Of a DNA stretch of 64,000 bases, positions 9,459-18,854 are shown in pieces. Position numbers and translations under genes: made by a program. The stretch is from Rhodanobacter denitrificans (lineage in GTDB: Bacteria; Pseudomonadota; Gammaproteobacteria; Xanthomonadales; Rhodanobacteraceae), in the NCBI RefSeq assembly GCF_000230695.2, contig NC_020541.1, positions 1,674,001 through 1,738,000 on the forward strand, given 5' to 3'. A model generated the notes under the pieces. It ran no database searches. It saw nothing but the letters and a program-made list of their open reading frames with translations, and had not been told where the DNA came from. Position 1 is the stretch's first letter. Every line of letters starts with the position of its first letter.

Positions 9459-10658
9459 ATGCCCCAGCTCGCCCAGCGTGTCGGCCGCGCCAAACCCAGC
9501 GCGATCATGGTGATCGCCGAGAAGGCGAAGCAGCTCAAGGCTGCCGGCCGCGACATCATCAGCTTCTCCATCGGCGTGCCGAACTTCCTGCCCGGCGAGC
9601 ACGTCTACGCCGCCGCGCGCGAGTCGCTCTCGCGCGATTCCGGCCAGTACGGCAGCAACCGCGGCGCCGAGGCGTTGCTGGACGCGTTCCTCAGGCACAT
9701 CGAGGCGCTCGGCTTCAGCGGCTACACGCGGATGAACCTGTCTATCGGCATCGGCGCCAAGCAGGTGCTGTACAACCTGGCCGAGGCGCTGCTGGACGAG
9801 GGCGACGAGATCTGCTTCGCCGCGCCGTACTGGACCACCTACCGCGACATCGCCGACATCGTGGGCGCGAAGGTCCACGTGATGCACTGCGGGTCGGAGC
9901 AGAACTACAAGCTCACCCCGGCCCAGCTCGACGCCGCGCTGGCGCGCAAGCCGAAGGTGTTCCTGTTCAACAACCCGTCCAACCCGACCGGCATGGTCTA
10001 CACCGCCGCGGAAATCGCCGCGCTGGCCGACGTGCTGGCGAAGCACCCGGATACCTGGGTGATCACCGACGACATCTACAACGCGATGGTGTTCGATGGG
10101 CTGGGCTACCACAACTTCGTGCACGCGCAGCCGGCGTTGCGCGAGCGGGTGATCTTCGTCGACTCGGTCTCCAAGACCTACGGCATGCCGGGCTGGCGCG
10201 TGGGCCTGCTGGCCGGGCCGGAGTCGGTGGCCAAGGCGGTCACCACGCTCAACTCCAACCACATCACCAGCCTGCCGGAAGTGATTACCGCGGCGGCGGT
10301 GGCGGCGCTTTCCGGCCCGCAGGACATTCCGCGGGCGAAATGCGCCGAGTTCGCCGACCGGCGCGATACCGTGTTCGCCGCACTCAGCGCCATCCCCGGC
10401 GTGGTCTGCCCGCGGCCGCAGGGTGCGTTCTACGCGTTTCCCGACATTTCCTCGGCGTTCGGCAAGAGCCATGGCGGCACCAGGATCACCAACGACGTGG
10501 AGTTCTGCGCCGCGCTGCTGGAAGCGAAGGGTGTCGCCTGCGTGCCCGGCTCCGCCTTCGGCGAGCCGCGCGCGATGCGCATTTCCTACACCTGCCCGGC
10601 GGCGCAGTTGCAGCCGGGCCTGCAACGCATCCAGCAGTTCTTTGCCGAGTTGACTTGA
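9459..10658 (+). CDS. Class I/II pyridoxal-phosphate aminotransferase (aspartate aminotransferase-like)
   Basis: A 399-aa cytoplasmic fold-type I enzyme moving amino groups between an amino acid and a 2-oxo acid. Seen are the N-terminal [31 protein letters not shown], the substrate/PLP segment [22 protein letters not shown], the Schiff-base lysine Lys239 in [14 protein letters not shown], and the late Arg in AMRISYTC. The start at 9459 ([14 protein letters not shown]) matches the usual beginning of the family. An in-frame ATG at 9423 would add 12 residues and lies inside the -10-like element, so it is disfavoured. Malate dehydrogenase follows 91 bp downstream, so a role linking oxaloacetate and aspartate is plausible. 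Exact donor specificity is uncertain. Confidence 0.85.
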   Translation: MPQLAQRVGRAKPSAIMVIAEKAKQLKAAGRDIISFSIGVPNFLPGEHVYAAARESLSRDSGQYGSNRGAEALLDAFLRHIEALGFSGYTRMNLSIGIGAKQVLYNLAEALLDEGDEICFAAPYWTTYRDIADIVGAKVHVMHCGSEQNYKLTPAQLDAALARKPKVFLFNNPSNPTGMVYTAAEIAALADVLAKHPDTWVITDDIYNAMVFDGLGYHNFVHAQPALRERVIFVDSVSKTYGMPGWRVGLLAGPESVAKAVTTLNSNHITSLPEVITAAAVAALSGPQDIPRAKCAEFADRRDTVFAALSAIPGVVCPRPQGAFYAFPDISSAFGKSHGGTRITNDVEFCAALLEAKGVACVPGSAFGEPRAMRISYTCPAAQLQPGLQRIQQFFAELT

Positions 10659-10749
10659 AAACCACCGGATCGGAAGCCGGGGCGGGAAACCGCCATCACG
10701 TGGCTCTTCCGATTCCCTCTTCCCGATTCCCCCTTCCCGGAGATTACAG

Positions 10750-11736
10750 ATGAAAGCCCCCGTTCGAGTTGCCGTCACCGGTGCCGCTGGCCAGATCGGC
10801 TACGCCTTGCTGTTCCGCATCGCCGCCGGCGACATGCTCGGCCCCGACCAGCCGGTGATCCTGCACCTGCTGGAAATCACCCCGGCGCTGCCGTCGCTGC
10901 AGGGCGTGGTGATGGAGCTGAACGACTGCGCGTTCCCGACCCTGGCCGGCGTGGTCGCCACCGACGACGCCAATGTCGCGTTCAAGGACGTCGACTACGC
11001 ACTGCTGGTCGGCGCCCGTCCGCGCGGCCCCGGCATGGAGCGCAAGGACCTGCTGGAGGCGAACGGCGCGATCTTCGGCCCGCAGGGCAAGGCGCTGAAC
11101 GCGCACGCCAAGCGCGGCGTGCGGGTGCTGGTGGTGGGCAACCCGGCCAACACCAACGCTCTGATCGCCCAGCAGAACGCACCCGACCTGGATCCGAAGT
11201 GCTTCACCGCGATGGTCCGCCTCGACCACAACCGCGCCAAGAGCCAGCTCGCCGAGAAGACCGGCAAGCACAACACCGACGTGAAGAAGATGACGATCTG
11301 GGGCAACCACAGCTCCACCCAATACCCGGACCTGCACCACGCCTCCGTCGACGGCAAGAGCGCGCTGTCGCTGGTCGACCAGGCCTGGTACGAGAGTGAT
11401 TTCATCCCCACCGTGCAGCAGCGCGGCGCGGCGATCATCAAGGCGCGCGGCGCTTCCTCCGCCGCCTCGGCCGCTTCGGCCGCGATCGACCACATGCGCA
11501 CCTGGGCACTGGGCACGGCAGAGGGCGACTGGGTCTCGATGGGCATCCCGTCGGACGGTTCCTACGGCATCGCCCCGGGCGTGATCTACGGCTACCCGGT
11601 GACCGTGAAGAACGGCCAGTACGCCATCGTGCAGGGCCTGGAGATCAACGCGTTCTCGCGCGCCCGCATGGACGCCACCGACAAGGAACTGCGCGAGGAG
11701 CGCGCCGGCGTGGAGCACCTGTTCGCGAAGAAGTAA
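10750..11736 (+). CDS. mdh: Malate dehydrogenase
   Basis: A 328-aa NAD-dependent enzyme interconverting malate and oxaloacetate in the TCA cycle. The Rossmann start [15 protein letters not shown] lies at residues 6-20, followed by the substrate-loop arginines in [23 protein letters not shown], and the catalytic pair in [12 protein letters not shown] and [12 protein letters not shown]. The length and TGAAGQIGY start are those of the cytosolic-type bacterial MDH rather than the shorter E. coli type. GGAG lies 7 nt before the ATG. A strong hairpin at 11759-11792 ends the transcript. Confidence 0.96.
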   Translation: MKAPVRVAVTGAAGQIGYALLFRIAAGDMLGPDQPVILHLLEITPALPSLQGVVMELNDCAFPTLAGVVATDDANVAFKDVDYALLVGARPRGPGMERKDLLEANGAIFGPQGKALNAHAKRGVRVLVVGNPANTNALIAQQNAPDLDPKCFTAMVRLDHNRAKSQLAEKTGKHNTDVKKMTIWGNHSSTQYPDLHHASVDGKSALSLVDQAWYESDFIPTVQQRGAAIIKARGASSAASAASAAIDHMRTWALGTAEGDWVSMGIPSDGSYGIAPGVIYGYPVTVKNGQYAIVQGLEINAFSRARMDATDKELREERAGVEHLFAKK

Positions 11737-11758
11737 GCGCGCAAGTTCATTGCCGACG

Positions 11759-11792
11759 AAGGAGGGCGGCCATGGGCCGCCCTCCTTGTTTC
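11759..11792 (+). terminator. Intrinsic terminator after mdh
   Basis: A perfect 13-bp stem (AAGGAGGGCGGCC with its complement) around a 3-nt ATG loop, followed by a weak GTTTC tract. The ATG in the loop (11772) opens the downstream prpE frame but cannot be its real start. Confidence 0.75.
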
Positions 11793-11828
11793 TGCCTGGG
11801 GTCCTCGGTGACTACGACCATCGTCGCG

Positions 11829-13778
11829 ATGATGCCGTCGCTGGGCTGGTCTAGGCTTGCGGCAACCAAGACCTGGAGTCCGCCCATACGCTACGAGGAT
11901 TTCTACCGGCAGTCGATCGACGAGCCGGAGCAGTTCTGGGCCGAGCAGGCGCGGCTGATCCACTGGCATGTGCCGCCGCGGCAGATCCTTGACCAGTCGA
12001 ACCCGCCGTTCCGGCGCTGGTTCGTCGGCGGCACCACCAACCTCTGCTACAACGCGATCGACCGGCACCTGGCCGAGCGGCCGGAACAGCTGGCGCTGGT
12101 GGCGATTTCCAGCGAAACCGGGATCACCCGCGAGTTCACCTACCGCCAGCTGCATCGCGAGGTGAACACGTTTGCCGCGGTGCTGCAATCGCTGGGCGTG
12201 GGCAAGGGCGACCGCGTGGTGATCTACCTGCCGAACATCGCCGAGGCGGTGTTCGCGATGCTGGCCTGCGCGCGCATCGGCGCGATCCACTCGGTGGTGT
12301 TCGGCGGTTTCGCCGCGCACAACCTGGCGCTGCGCATCGACGATGCGCAGCCGAAGCTGCTGGTCTGCGCCGACGCCGGCATGCGCGCGGACAAGGTGAT
12401 TCCGTACAAGCCGCTGGTCGACGCGGCGCTTGACGAGGCCTCGGCACCGCCGCCGCATGTGCTGATCGTCGATCGCAAGCTGGACCCGCAGATGACCCGG
12501 GTGGCCGGGCGCGACCTCGACTACGCCGAGCTGCGCGCGCAGCACGAGGATGCCGAGGTGCCGGTGGTGTGGCTGGAATCGAACGAGCCGAGCTACCTGC
12601 TGTACACCTCCGGCACCACCGGCAAGCCGAAGGGCGTGCAGCGCGACGTGGGTGGGTACGCGGTGGCGATGGCACTGTCGATCCGCACCGTGTTCGACAT
12701 CGCGCCGGGACAGGTGATGTTCGCCACCTCGGACGTGGGCTGGGCGGTGGGGCATTCCTACAACGTCTACGGTCCGCTGATCGGCGGCGCCACCTCGCTG
12801 CTGTACGAGGGCCTGCCCACGCGACCGGATGCAGGCATCTGGTGGCAGCTGTGCGAGCGCTACAACGTGCGCACCATGTTCTCCTCGCCCACCGCGATCC
12901 GCGTGCTGAAGAAGCAGGACGAGAGCTGGCTGAAGAAGTACGACCTGTCGAAGCTGAAGTGGCTGTTCCTCGCCGGCGAACCGCTGGACGAGCCGACCGC
13001 GCAGTGGATCACCACCGCGCTCGGCGTGCCGGTGATCGACAACTACTGGCAGACCGAAACCGGCTGGCCGGCGATCACCTTGATGCCGGGGCTGGAGCTG
13101 AAGACGGTGAAGTTCGGCTCGCCCGGCCTGCCGGCGCCGGGCTACCGGATGAAGGTGATCGACGAGAATACCGGCAAGGAAGTGCCGGCCGGCAGCAAGG
13201 GTGTGCTGGTGTTCCAGCTGCCGCTGCCGCCCGGTTGCCTGACCACCGTGTGGCGCGACGACGCCCGCTACGTGCACAGCTACTTCAGCCACTTCCGCGA
13301 GCTGTTGTACAGCTCGCTGGACTGGGCCGTTCGCGACGAGGACGGCTACACCTTCGTGCTCGGCCGCACCGACGACGTGATCAACGTGGCCGGGCACCGC
13401 CTGGGCACGCGCGAGATCGAGGAGTCGGTGGCCAGCCACCCGGCAGTGGCCGAGGCGGCGGTGATCGGCGTGAAGGACGAGCTGAAGGGGCAGGTGCCGA
13501 TCGTGTTCGCCACGCTCAAGCAGGACGCCGGCGACGGTGCCCATGCGGTGGCGCAGGCGATGCAGCAGCGCGTGGTCGACCAGCTCGGCGGCGTGGCGAA
13601 ACCGTCACGCGTCTACGTGGTGAACGCGCTGCCGAAGACCCGTTCCGGCAAGCTGTTGCGCCGCTCGCTGCAGGCACTGGCGGAGCAGCGCGACCCGGGT
13701 GATTTGTCCACGCTGGACGATCCGGGTGCGCTCGACGATATCCGTCGTGCGCTGGAGCGTGGCCCCGATCAGGGCTGA
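11829..13778 (+). CDS. prpE: Propionyl-CoA synthetase
   Basis: An AMP-forming ligase that activates propionate to propionyl-CoA for the 2-methylcitrate cycle. It matches PrpE closely throughout: YEDFYRQSIDEPEQFW, LDQSNPPFRRWF, the P-loop YTSGTTGKPKGVQRD, DVGWAVGHSYNVYGPL, VIDNYWQTETGWP, LGRTDDVINVAGHRLGTREI, and the late catalytic Lys in PKTRSGKLLRR. The 5' end is uncertain. ATG codons at 11829 and 11832 are the first usable ones, but homology begins at about 11886, where the codon is ATA with a well-placed GGAG (11875-11878). The other prp genes lie 4-10 kb away. It converges with ahpF across the hairpin at 13792-13857. Confidence 0.92.
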   Translation: MMPSLGWSRLAATKTWSPPIRYEDFYRQSIDEPEQFWAEQARLIHWHVPPRQILDQSNPPFRRWFVGGTTNLCYNAIDRHLAERPEQLALVAISSETGITREFTYRQLHREVNTFAAVLQSLGVGKGDRVVIYLPNIAEAVFAMLACARIGAIHSVVFGGFAAHNLALRIDDAQPKLLVCADAGMRADKVIPYKPLVDAALDEASAPPPHVLIVDRKLDPQMTRVAGRDLDYAELRAQHEDAEVPVVWLESNEPSYLLYTSGTTGKPKGVQRDVGGYAVAMALSIRTVFDIAPGQVMFATSDVGWAVGHSYNVYGPLIGGATSLLYEGLPTRPDAGIWWQLCERYNVRTMFSSPTAIRVLKKQDESWLKKYDLSKLKWLFLAGEPLDEPTAQWITTALGVPVIDNYWQTETGWPAITLMPGLELKTVKFGSPGLPAPGYRMKVIDENTGKEVPAGSKGVLVFQLPLPPGCLTTVWRDDARYVHSYFSHFRELLYSSLDWAVRDEDGYTFVLGRTDDVINVAGHRLGTREIEESVASHPAVAEAAVIGVKDELKGQVPIVFATLKQDAGDGAHAVAQAMQQRVVDQLGGVAKPSRVYVVNALPKTRSGKLLRRSLQALAEQRDPGDLSTLDDPGALDDIRRALERGPDQG

Positions 13779-13791
13779 TGGCTTCGTGCAC

Positions 13792-13857
13792 GAGCGTACC
13801 CCGTGCGCGATGCTTTTCGTCACGTGACAAAGGGCGATCGCGCACGGGGTGTGCTCC
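13792..13857. repeat. REP-like palindrome between convergent prpE and ahpF
   Basis: ACCCCGTGCGCGAT at 13798-13811 pairs perfectly with 13837-13850, flanked by GAGC and GCTC. The loop contains a 10-bp palindrome, GTCACGTGAC, at 13819-13828. The left half (GAGCGTACC, GTGCGCGATGCT) repeats the motif at about 1155-1178. It probably also terminates both convergent transcripts. Confidence 0.65.
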
Positions 13858-13873
13858 TGCGGATATTGCCTGA

Positions 13874-15484
13874 TCAGGCGGCGACCGCTTCCTTCCTGTT
13901 TTCCGTGGTGGCCAGCGGGCTGCGGATCAGGTGGTCGAACGCACTCAGCGCAGCGGTGGAACCGGCACCCATCGCGATCACGATCTGCTTGTACGGCACC
14001 GTGGTGGCGTCGCCGGCGGCGAACACGCCGGGCAGCGAGGTCTGGCCGCGCGCGTCGATCACGATCTCGCCGCGCGGGCTGAGTTCCAGCGTGCCTTTCA
14101 GCCACTCGGTGTTCGGCAGCAGGCCGATCTGCACGAAGATGCCTTCCAGCGCGAGGCTGTGCATCACGCCGTCGGTGCGGTCCTTGTAGACCAGGCCGGT
14201 GACCTTCTGCCCGTCGCCCAGCACTTCGGTGCTCTGCGCACTGACGATCACGTCGACGTTGGGCAGGCTGCGCAGCTTGCGCTGCAGCACCTCGTCCGCA
14301 CGCAGCTTGCCGTCGAACTCGAGCAGGGTGACGTGGGCCACGATGCCGGCCAGGTCGATCGCCGCCTCCACGCCGGAGTTGCCGCCGCCGATCACCGCCA
14401 CGCGCTTGCCCTTGAACAGCGGGCCGTCGCAGTGCGGGCAGTAGGCCACGCCCTTGTTGAGGTATTCCTCTTCGCCGGGTACGTCCATCTGCCGCCAGCG
14501 CGCGCCGGTGGAGAGGATCACCGTCTTCGACTTCAGCGCGGCGCCGTTGGCCAGTTGCACCTCGATCAGGCCGCCGGGTTCGCCCGGGGGCACCAGCTTC
14601 TCGGCGCGCTGCAGGTTCATGATGTCCACGTCGTAGTTCTTGACGTGCTGCTCCAGCGCTGTGCCCAGCTTCGGGCCTTCGGTGTAGTCGACCGAGACGA
14701 AGTTCTCGATCGCCATGGTGTCCAGCACCTGGCCACCGAAGCGCTCGGCCGCCACGCCGGTGCGGATGCCCTTGCGTGCGGCGTAGATCGCCGCCGCGGC
14801 GCCGGCCGGGCCGCCGCCGACGACGAGCACGTCGAACGCGTCCTTGGCCGCGATCTTCCCGGCCTCGCGGGCACTGGCGCCGGTGTCGAGTTTCGCCACG
14901 ATCTGTTCCAGGCTCATGCGGCCCTGGCCGAACACCTCGCCGTTGAGATAAACGGTTGGCACCGACATGATCTGGCGCGCTTCGACCTCGTCCTGGTACA
15001 GCGCGCCGTCGATGGCGACGTGCCGGATCTTTGGATTCAGCACGCTCATCAGGTTCAGCGCCTGCACCACGTCCGGGCAGTTCTGGCAGGACAGCGAGAA
15101 ATAGGTCTCGAAGCGGAATACGCCATCAGGGGCCGGGCCGTCGAGATTCTTCACCTGCTCGATCACGTCGGCCGCGACCTTGGACGGATGGCCGCCGACC
15201 TGCAGCAGGGCCAGCACGAGCGAGGTGAATTCGTGGCCCAGCGGAATGCCGGCGAAGCGCACGCCGATGTCGGTGCCGACGCGGTTGATCGCGAACGAGG
15301 GCTTGCGCTGGTCGTCGTCGCGGCGGACCAGGCTGATCCGGTCGGACAGCGCGGCGATTCCCTCGAGCAATTCGTTCAGTTCGGCGGACTTGGCGCTGTC
15401 GTCCAGGGACGCAACGATCTCGATCGGCTGCGTGACCTTTTCCAGATAGGCCTTCAACTGGGTCTTGAGGTTGGCATCCAACAT
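13874..15484 (-). CDS. ahpF: Alkyl hydroperoxide reductase subunit F
   Basis: A 536-aa flavoprotein that passes electrons from NADH to AhpC. The N-terminal tandem thioredoxin-like domain contains the redox centre CQNCPD at about residues 128-133. Then come the FAD-binding [17 protein letters not shown], the NADH-binding [15 protein letters not shown], and the CPHC disulfide centre in AYCPHCDGP. The second FAD motif, [16 protein letters not shown], is near the C-terminus. The start at 15484 ([16 protein letters not shown]) is the conserved AhpF beginning; an in-frame start at 15526 adds 14 residues absent from the family. It lies 132 bp downstream of ahpC on the same strand, with a GC hairpin between. 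Confidence 0.95.
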   Translation of the reverse strand: MLDANLKTQLKAYLEKVTQPIEIVASLDDSAKSAELNELLEGIAALSDRISLVRRDDDQRKPSFAINRVGTDIGVRFAGIPLGHEFTSLVLALLQVGGHPSKVAADVIEQVKNLDGPAPDGVFRFETYFSLSCQNCPDVVQALNLMSVLNPKIRHVAIDGALYQDEVEARQIMSVPTVYLNGEVFGQGRMSLEQIVAKLDTGASAREAGKIAAKDAFDVLVVGGGPAGAAAAIYAARKGIRTGVAAERFGGQVLDTMAIENFVSVDYTEGPKLGTALEQHVKNYDVDIMNLQRAEKLVPPGEPGGLIEVQLANGAALKSKTVILSTGARWRQMDVPGEEEYLNKGVAYCPHCDGPLFKGKRVAVIGGGNSGVEAAIDLAGIVAHVTLLEFDGKLRADEVLQRKLRSLPNVDVIVSAQSTEVLGDGQKVTGLVYKDRTDGVMHSLALEGIFVQIGLLPNTEWLKGTLELSPRGEIVIDARGQTSLPGVFAAGDATTVPYKQIVIAMGAGSTAALSAFDHLIRSPLATTENRKEAVAA

Positions 15485-15569
15485 GGCGGGCTCCGTGGGT
15501 TTCTTCGGGGTGTGCGTGGCGAGCACCCGGGCGGACCCGGGCGTCGCTTCATGCTTGTGTTCCGGTAGT

Positions 15570-15596
15570 GCGGGCCCGGAAGAACTCCGGGCCCGC
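15570..15596 (-). other. Intercistronic hairpin between ahpC and ahpF
   Basis: A perfect 11-bp GC-rich stem (GCGGGCCCGGA with its complement) and 5-nt loop, with no T tract. It may stabilise ahpC mRNA or attenuate read-through into ahpF; the role is inferred. Confidence 0.5.
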
Positions 15597-15616
15597 GGCG
15601 CATGGCGCGGTGATGC

Positions 15617-16180
15617 TTAGATCTTGCCGACCAGGTCCAGCGACGGCGCCAGGGTCTTCTCGCCTTCCTTCCACTTGGCCGGGCACACTTCGCCCGGGTG
15701 GCTGGCGACGTACTGCGCGGCCTTGACCTTGCGCAGCAGTTCCTTGGCGTCGCGGCCGATGCCGCCGGCGGTGATCTCGACGATCTGGATCTTGCCCGAC
15801 GGGTCGATCACGAAAGTGCCGCGATCGGCCAGGCCGGCTTCCTCGATCATCACTTCGAAGTTGCGACTGATCGTGCCGGTGGGGTCGCCGACCATGGTGT
15901 ACTGGATCTTCTTCACCGCGTCGGAGGTGTCGTGCCAGGCCTTGTGCGCGAAGTGGGTGTCGGTGGACACCGAGTAGATCTCCACGCCCAACTGCTGGAA
16001 CTCGGCGTAGTTGTCGGCCAGGTCTTCCAGTTCGGTCGGGCAGACGAAGGTGAAGTCGGCCGGGTAGAAGAACACGACCGACCACTTGCCCTTCAGGTTG
16101 GCGTCGGTGACTTCAATGAACTGGCCGGCCTTGAGGGCCTGGGCCTTGAACGGTTTCACTTCGGTGTTGATCAGGGACAT
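15617..16180 (-). CDS. ahpC: Alkyl hydroperoxide reductase subunit C (2-Cys peroxiredoxin)
   Basis: A 187-aa peroxiredoxin that reduces H2O2, organic hydroperoxides and possibly peroxynitrite. The peroxidatic Cys47 sits in FTFVCPTEL and the resolving Cys166 in GEVCPAKW, and the length equals the E. coli-type AhpC. The start [13 protein letters not shown] is canonical, with GGAAG upstream on the minus strand. The region behind the start (about 16225-16300) is A/T-rich, with ATAG- and CAAT-like tetranucleotides that could be an OxyR site. The match is too loose to call. Confidence 0.96.
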   Translation of the reverse strand: MSLINTEVKPFKAQALKAGQFIEVTDANLKGKWSVVFFYPADFTFVCPTELEDLADNYAEFQQLGVEIYSVSTDTHFAHKAWHDTSDAVKKIQYTMVGDPTGTISRNFEVMIEEAGLADRGTFVIDPSGKIQIVEITAGGIGRDAKELLRKVKAAQYVASHPGEVCPAKWKEGEKTLAPSLDLVGKI

Positions 16181-16306
16181 CGTTGCTTGCTTCCCGTGGT
16201 GGTTGGAGGATGGAGGAATGCTACGGCCTGCGATTTCATAAATCTAATTGATTGTCGACATGGTTGCGATTGGCCGTAGCTATCGTTCGGCCATCCATGA
16301 TGGTGA

Positions 16307-16344
16307 GGCCGGGCGGGGCAGCTTCAAGGCCCCGCCGCCCGGCC
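16307..16344 (-). terminator. GC-rich hairpin after the symporter gene
   Basis: GGCCGGGC and GGGGC pair with GCCCC and GCCCGGCC with one bulge, 18 bp beyond the stop of the minus-strand symporter gene. No clear T tract, so termination is tentative. Confidence 0.4.
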
Positions 16345-16361
16345 GCGCCACGTGCGAGGAG

Positions 16362-17678
16362 TTACGGCGCGGCCGCGAGCCGCTCGCGCAGTTGGTGGTC
16401 GACCACCGTGGCGGTGACGATGTCGCTGCCCACGTTCACCGTGGTGCGCATCATGTCGAGGATGCGATCGACGCCGATGATGATGCCGATGCCCTCCGGC
16501 GGAATGCCGAACGTGGCCAGCAGGCCGGCGATCATCGGCAGCGAACCGCCCGGGATGCCGGCCACGGCCACCGCGCTGAGCACCGACAGCAGCATCAGGA
16601 TGGCCTGGTGGCTCAGGGTGAGTTCCACGCCGAACGCCTGGGCCACGAACAGCACCACGCAGCCCTCGAACAACGCGGTGCCGCTCATGTTCATGGTGGC
16701 GCCCAGTGGCAGCACGAAGCCGGCCGTGCTAGGCGCCAGCTTCAGCTCGTCGTGCGCCACCGCCAGCGAGGCGGGCAGGCAGGCGTTGCTGGAGCTGGTC
16801 GAGAACGCGGTGATCAGCAGCGGCCGGATCTGCCGGAAATACTCCGGTGGCGAGCGCCCGGCCAGGAAGCGCAGCCACAGCGACATGGTGCCGAACAGGT
16901 GCAGCGCCAGCGCCACGGCGCAACCGACCACGAACACCGAAAGCGCCAGCAGCACGTCCACGCCAACCTTGACGATCACGCTGTAGATCATCGCCGGCAC
17001 CGCGTACGGCGCCAGTTCCAGCGCGAAGCCGACGATCTTCGTCATCAGGTCGGTGATGGTATCCAGCGCGACCTGCACGCGCTTGCGCTCCTTCTCGCGC
17101 AACTGGGTGGCGGCCGCGCCGACCAAGATCGCGAACACGATCAGCGGCAGCACGTCGCCCAGCGCGTCGCGGCTGGGGCCGGCCACCGCGCCGAGCAGGT
17201 TGCGCGGCATGAACATCTCCACCAGCGTGCCGAAACTCATGCCGGGCTGGGCCGCCTTCCTGTCGATCGACTGCTGCGCGCTGCCGCCATATTCCTGCAT
17301 CAGCTGGATGCGCGCCTGCTCGTCCAGGTGGTGGCCCGGCTGCACCGTGTTCATCATCGCCAAGCCGATCGCCACGGCGATGCCCATATTGAGGAAGAAC
17401 AGCAGGAAGGTCCGGCCAGCCAGCGGGCCGAGCCGGTCCAGCCGGCCGAGCTGGGCCACGCCGGAGGCCAGCGAGGTGAACACCAGCGGGATCACCACGA
17501 AGAACAGCATGCGCAGGAAGATCTGCCCGAACGGGTCGAACACCGCGCCGGACACCTTCTGCATCAGTGCCAGCGTGGGCGGGTGCAGTTGGCCGATGCC
17601 CAGCGTGACCACGGCGGCCAGCACGCCGATCACCAGGCCCCAAAGGATGCGTTTTGCGAGAGGAGTCGATGTGCTCAT
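16362..17678 (-). CDS. Dicarboxylate/amino acid:cation symporter (DAACS/SDF family)
   Basis: A 438-aa inner-membrane carrier that imports C4-dicarboxylates, glutamate or aspartate with protons or sodium. Eight helices and two re-entrant loops are expected. The signature serine-rich loop AFSTSSSNACLPAS, the TMNMSGTA motif (PLGATMNMSGTALFEG) and VAGIPGGSLPM are all visible, as is the late DRILDMMRTTVNVGSD. The start MSTSTPLAKRILWGL at 17678 has AGGAG-like sequence upstream and begins at the first helix; a longer in-frame start adds a non-conserved basic tail. It is divergent from prpB, with 163 bp between the starts. DctA versus GltP specificity cannot be settled here. Confidence 0.9.
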   Translation of the reverse strand: MSTSTPLAKRILWGLVIGVLAAVVTLGIGQLHPPTLALMQKVSGAVFDPFGQIFLRMLFFVVIPLVFTSLASGVAQLGRLDRLGPLAGRTFLLFFLNMGIAVAIGLAMMNTVQPGHHLDEQARIQLMQEYGGSAQQSIDRKAAQPGMSFGTLVEMFMPRNLLGAVAGPSRDALGDVLPLIVFAILVGAAATQLREKERKRVQVALDTITDLMTKIVGFALELAPYAVPAMIYSVIVKVGVDVLLALSVFVVGCAVALALHLFGTMSLWLRFLAGRSPPEYFRQIRPLLITAFSTSSSNACLPASLAVAHDELKLAPSTAGFVLPLGATMNMSGTALFEGCVVLFVAQAFGVELTLSHQAILMLLSVLSAVAVAGIPGGSLPMIAGLLATFGIPPEGIGIIIGVDRILDMMRTTVNVGSDIVTATVVDHQLRERLAAAP

Positions 17679-17814
17679 CCGGCTGAATGTACGGGGTGGC
17701 GGCGGATTCGTCACGCAGGAACTTGCGTCGCGGCATGGGCTCAGCCGGACCGGTGCCGTGGCGGCTCGTCGCGCATGGCGGAAGGTCCAATCCCGGCCAC
17801 GGACTGGCATGGGC

Positions 17815-17820
17815 TAAAAT
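17815..17820 (+). promoter_or_regulatory. Candidate -10 element upstream of prpB
   Basis: TAAAAT in the context GGGCTAAAATGACC, 21 bp before the start codon. No recognisable -35. Confidence 0.4.
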
Positions 17821-17841
17821 GACCGCTTTGATGGAGGCCAC

Positions 17842-18726
17842 ATGACACAGCCAGCATCTCCCGGCGCACGTTTTCGCGCCGCCGTCGCCGCCGAACAGCC
17901 CCTGCAGGTGATGGGCGCGATCACCGCCTACGCCGGCCTGATGGCCAAGCGGGTCGGCTACAAGGCGTTGTACCTGTCCGGCGGCGGCGTGGCCGCCAAT
18001 TCGCTGGGCATGCCCGACCTGGGCATCAGCACGATGGAAGACGTGCTCACCGACGCGCGGCGCATCGTCGATGCCACGCAGCTGCCGCTGCTGGTCGACA
18101 TCGACACCGGCTGGGGCGGCGCCTTCAACATCGCGCGCGCGATCCGTTCCTTCATCAACGTCGGCGTGGCCGCGGTGCACATCGAGGACCAGGTCGGCCA
18201 GAAGCGTTGCGGCCATCGTCCGGGCAAGGAAGTGGTGCCGAAGGAGGAGATGGTCGATCGCGTGAAGGCGGCGGTGGATGCGCGCACCGAGCCGGGCTTC
18301 GTGATCATGGCGCGCACCGACGCGGCGGCAAAGGAGGGCATCGACGCGGCGATCGAGCGCGCGGTGGCCTACGTCGAGGCCGGCGCCGACATGATCTTCC
18401 CCGAGGCGATGAGGACGCTGGACGACTACCGCAAGTTCAAGGCCGCGGTGAAGGTGCCGATCCTGGCCAACCTCACCGAGTTCGGCTCCACTCCGTTCTT
18501 CACCACCGACGAATTGCGCGAAGCCGGCGTGGACATCGCGCTGTACTGCTGCGGCGCCTACCGCGCGATGAACAAGGCCGCGCTGAACTTCTACGAGACC
18601 GTGCGCCGCGAAGGCACCCAGAAGAACATCATCGACACCCTGCAGACGCGCGAGCAGCTGTACGACTTCCTCGGCTACCACGCCTACGAGGACAAGCTCG
18701 ACTCGCTGTTCTCGCAGAAGGGCTGA
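17842..18726 (+). CDS. prpB: 2-methylisocitrate lyase
   Basis: A 294-aa TIM-barrel enzyme of the isocitrate lyase/PEP mutase superfamily that splits 2-methylisocitrate into pyruvate and succinate. Key segments are [32 protein letters not shown] with the Mg-binding acids, the catalytic [10 protein letters not shown] at about residues 122-131, and [18 protein letters not shown]. The ATG at 17842 has GGAGG 5 nt upstream. prpC follows, separated by a perfect REP-type palindrome, so the two may share a transcript that is processed or attenuated between them. Confidence 0.95.
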   Translation: MTQPASPGARFRAAVAAEQPLQVMGAITAYAGLMAKRVGYKALYLSGGGVAANSLGMPDLGISTMEDVLTDARRIVDATQLPLLVDIDTGWGGAFNIARAIRSFINVGVAAVHIEDQVGQKRCGHRPGKEVVPKEEMVDRVKAAVDARTEPGFVIMARTDAAAKEGIDAAIERAVAYVEAGADMIFPEAMRTLDDYRKFKAAVKVPILANLTEFGSTPFFTTDELREAGVDIALYCCGAYRAMNKAALNFYETVRREGTQKNIIDTLQTREQLYDFLGYHAYEDKLDSLFSQKG

Positions 18727-18736
18727 ATGTCGTCAC

Positions 18737-18816
18737 GGTAGGAGCCCGCTTGCGGGCGATGCTCTGCCTTGGGGGTGCATCAAAGCAAGAGCATCGCCCG
18801 CAAGCGGGCTCCTACC
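18737..18816. repeat. Paired REP palindrome (BIME-like) between prpB and prpC
   Basis: A perfect 29-bp inverted repeat: 18737-18765 (beginning GGTAGGAGCCCGCTTGCGGG) and its exact complement at 18788-18816, around a 22-nt loop. Each arm starts with the GTAG tetranucleotide typical of REP sequences. Confidence 0.8.
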
Positions 18817-18854
18817 GAAATCGAAAGAACAAACCTGCACCCTGGAGATTTCCG

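Noticed and set aside
11592..13544. A 650-codon minus-strand frame opposite prpE
   Set aside because: Antisense shadow of a clear PrpE, without family features.
16225..16300. An OxyR operator upstream of ahpC
   Set aside because: Only loose ATAG/CAAT half-sites are present, so there is not enough for a call without alignment to known sites.
16248..17822. A 524-codon plus-strand frame opposite the symporter gene
   Set aside because: The symporter on the minus strand shows all signature motifs, while this frame is His/Gln/Arg-rich shadow.
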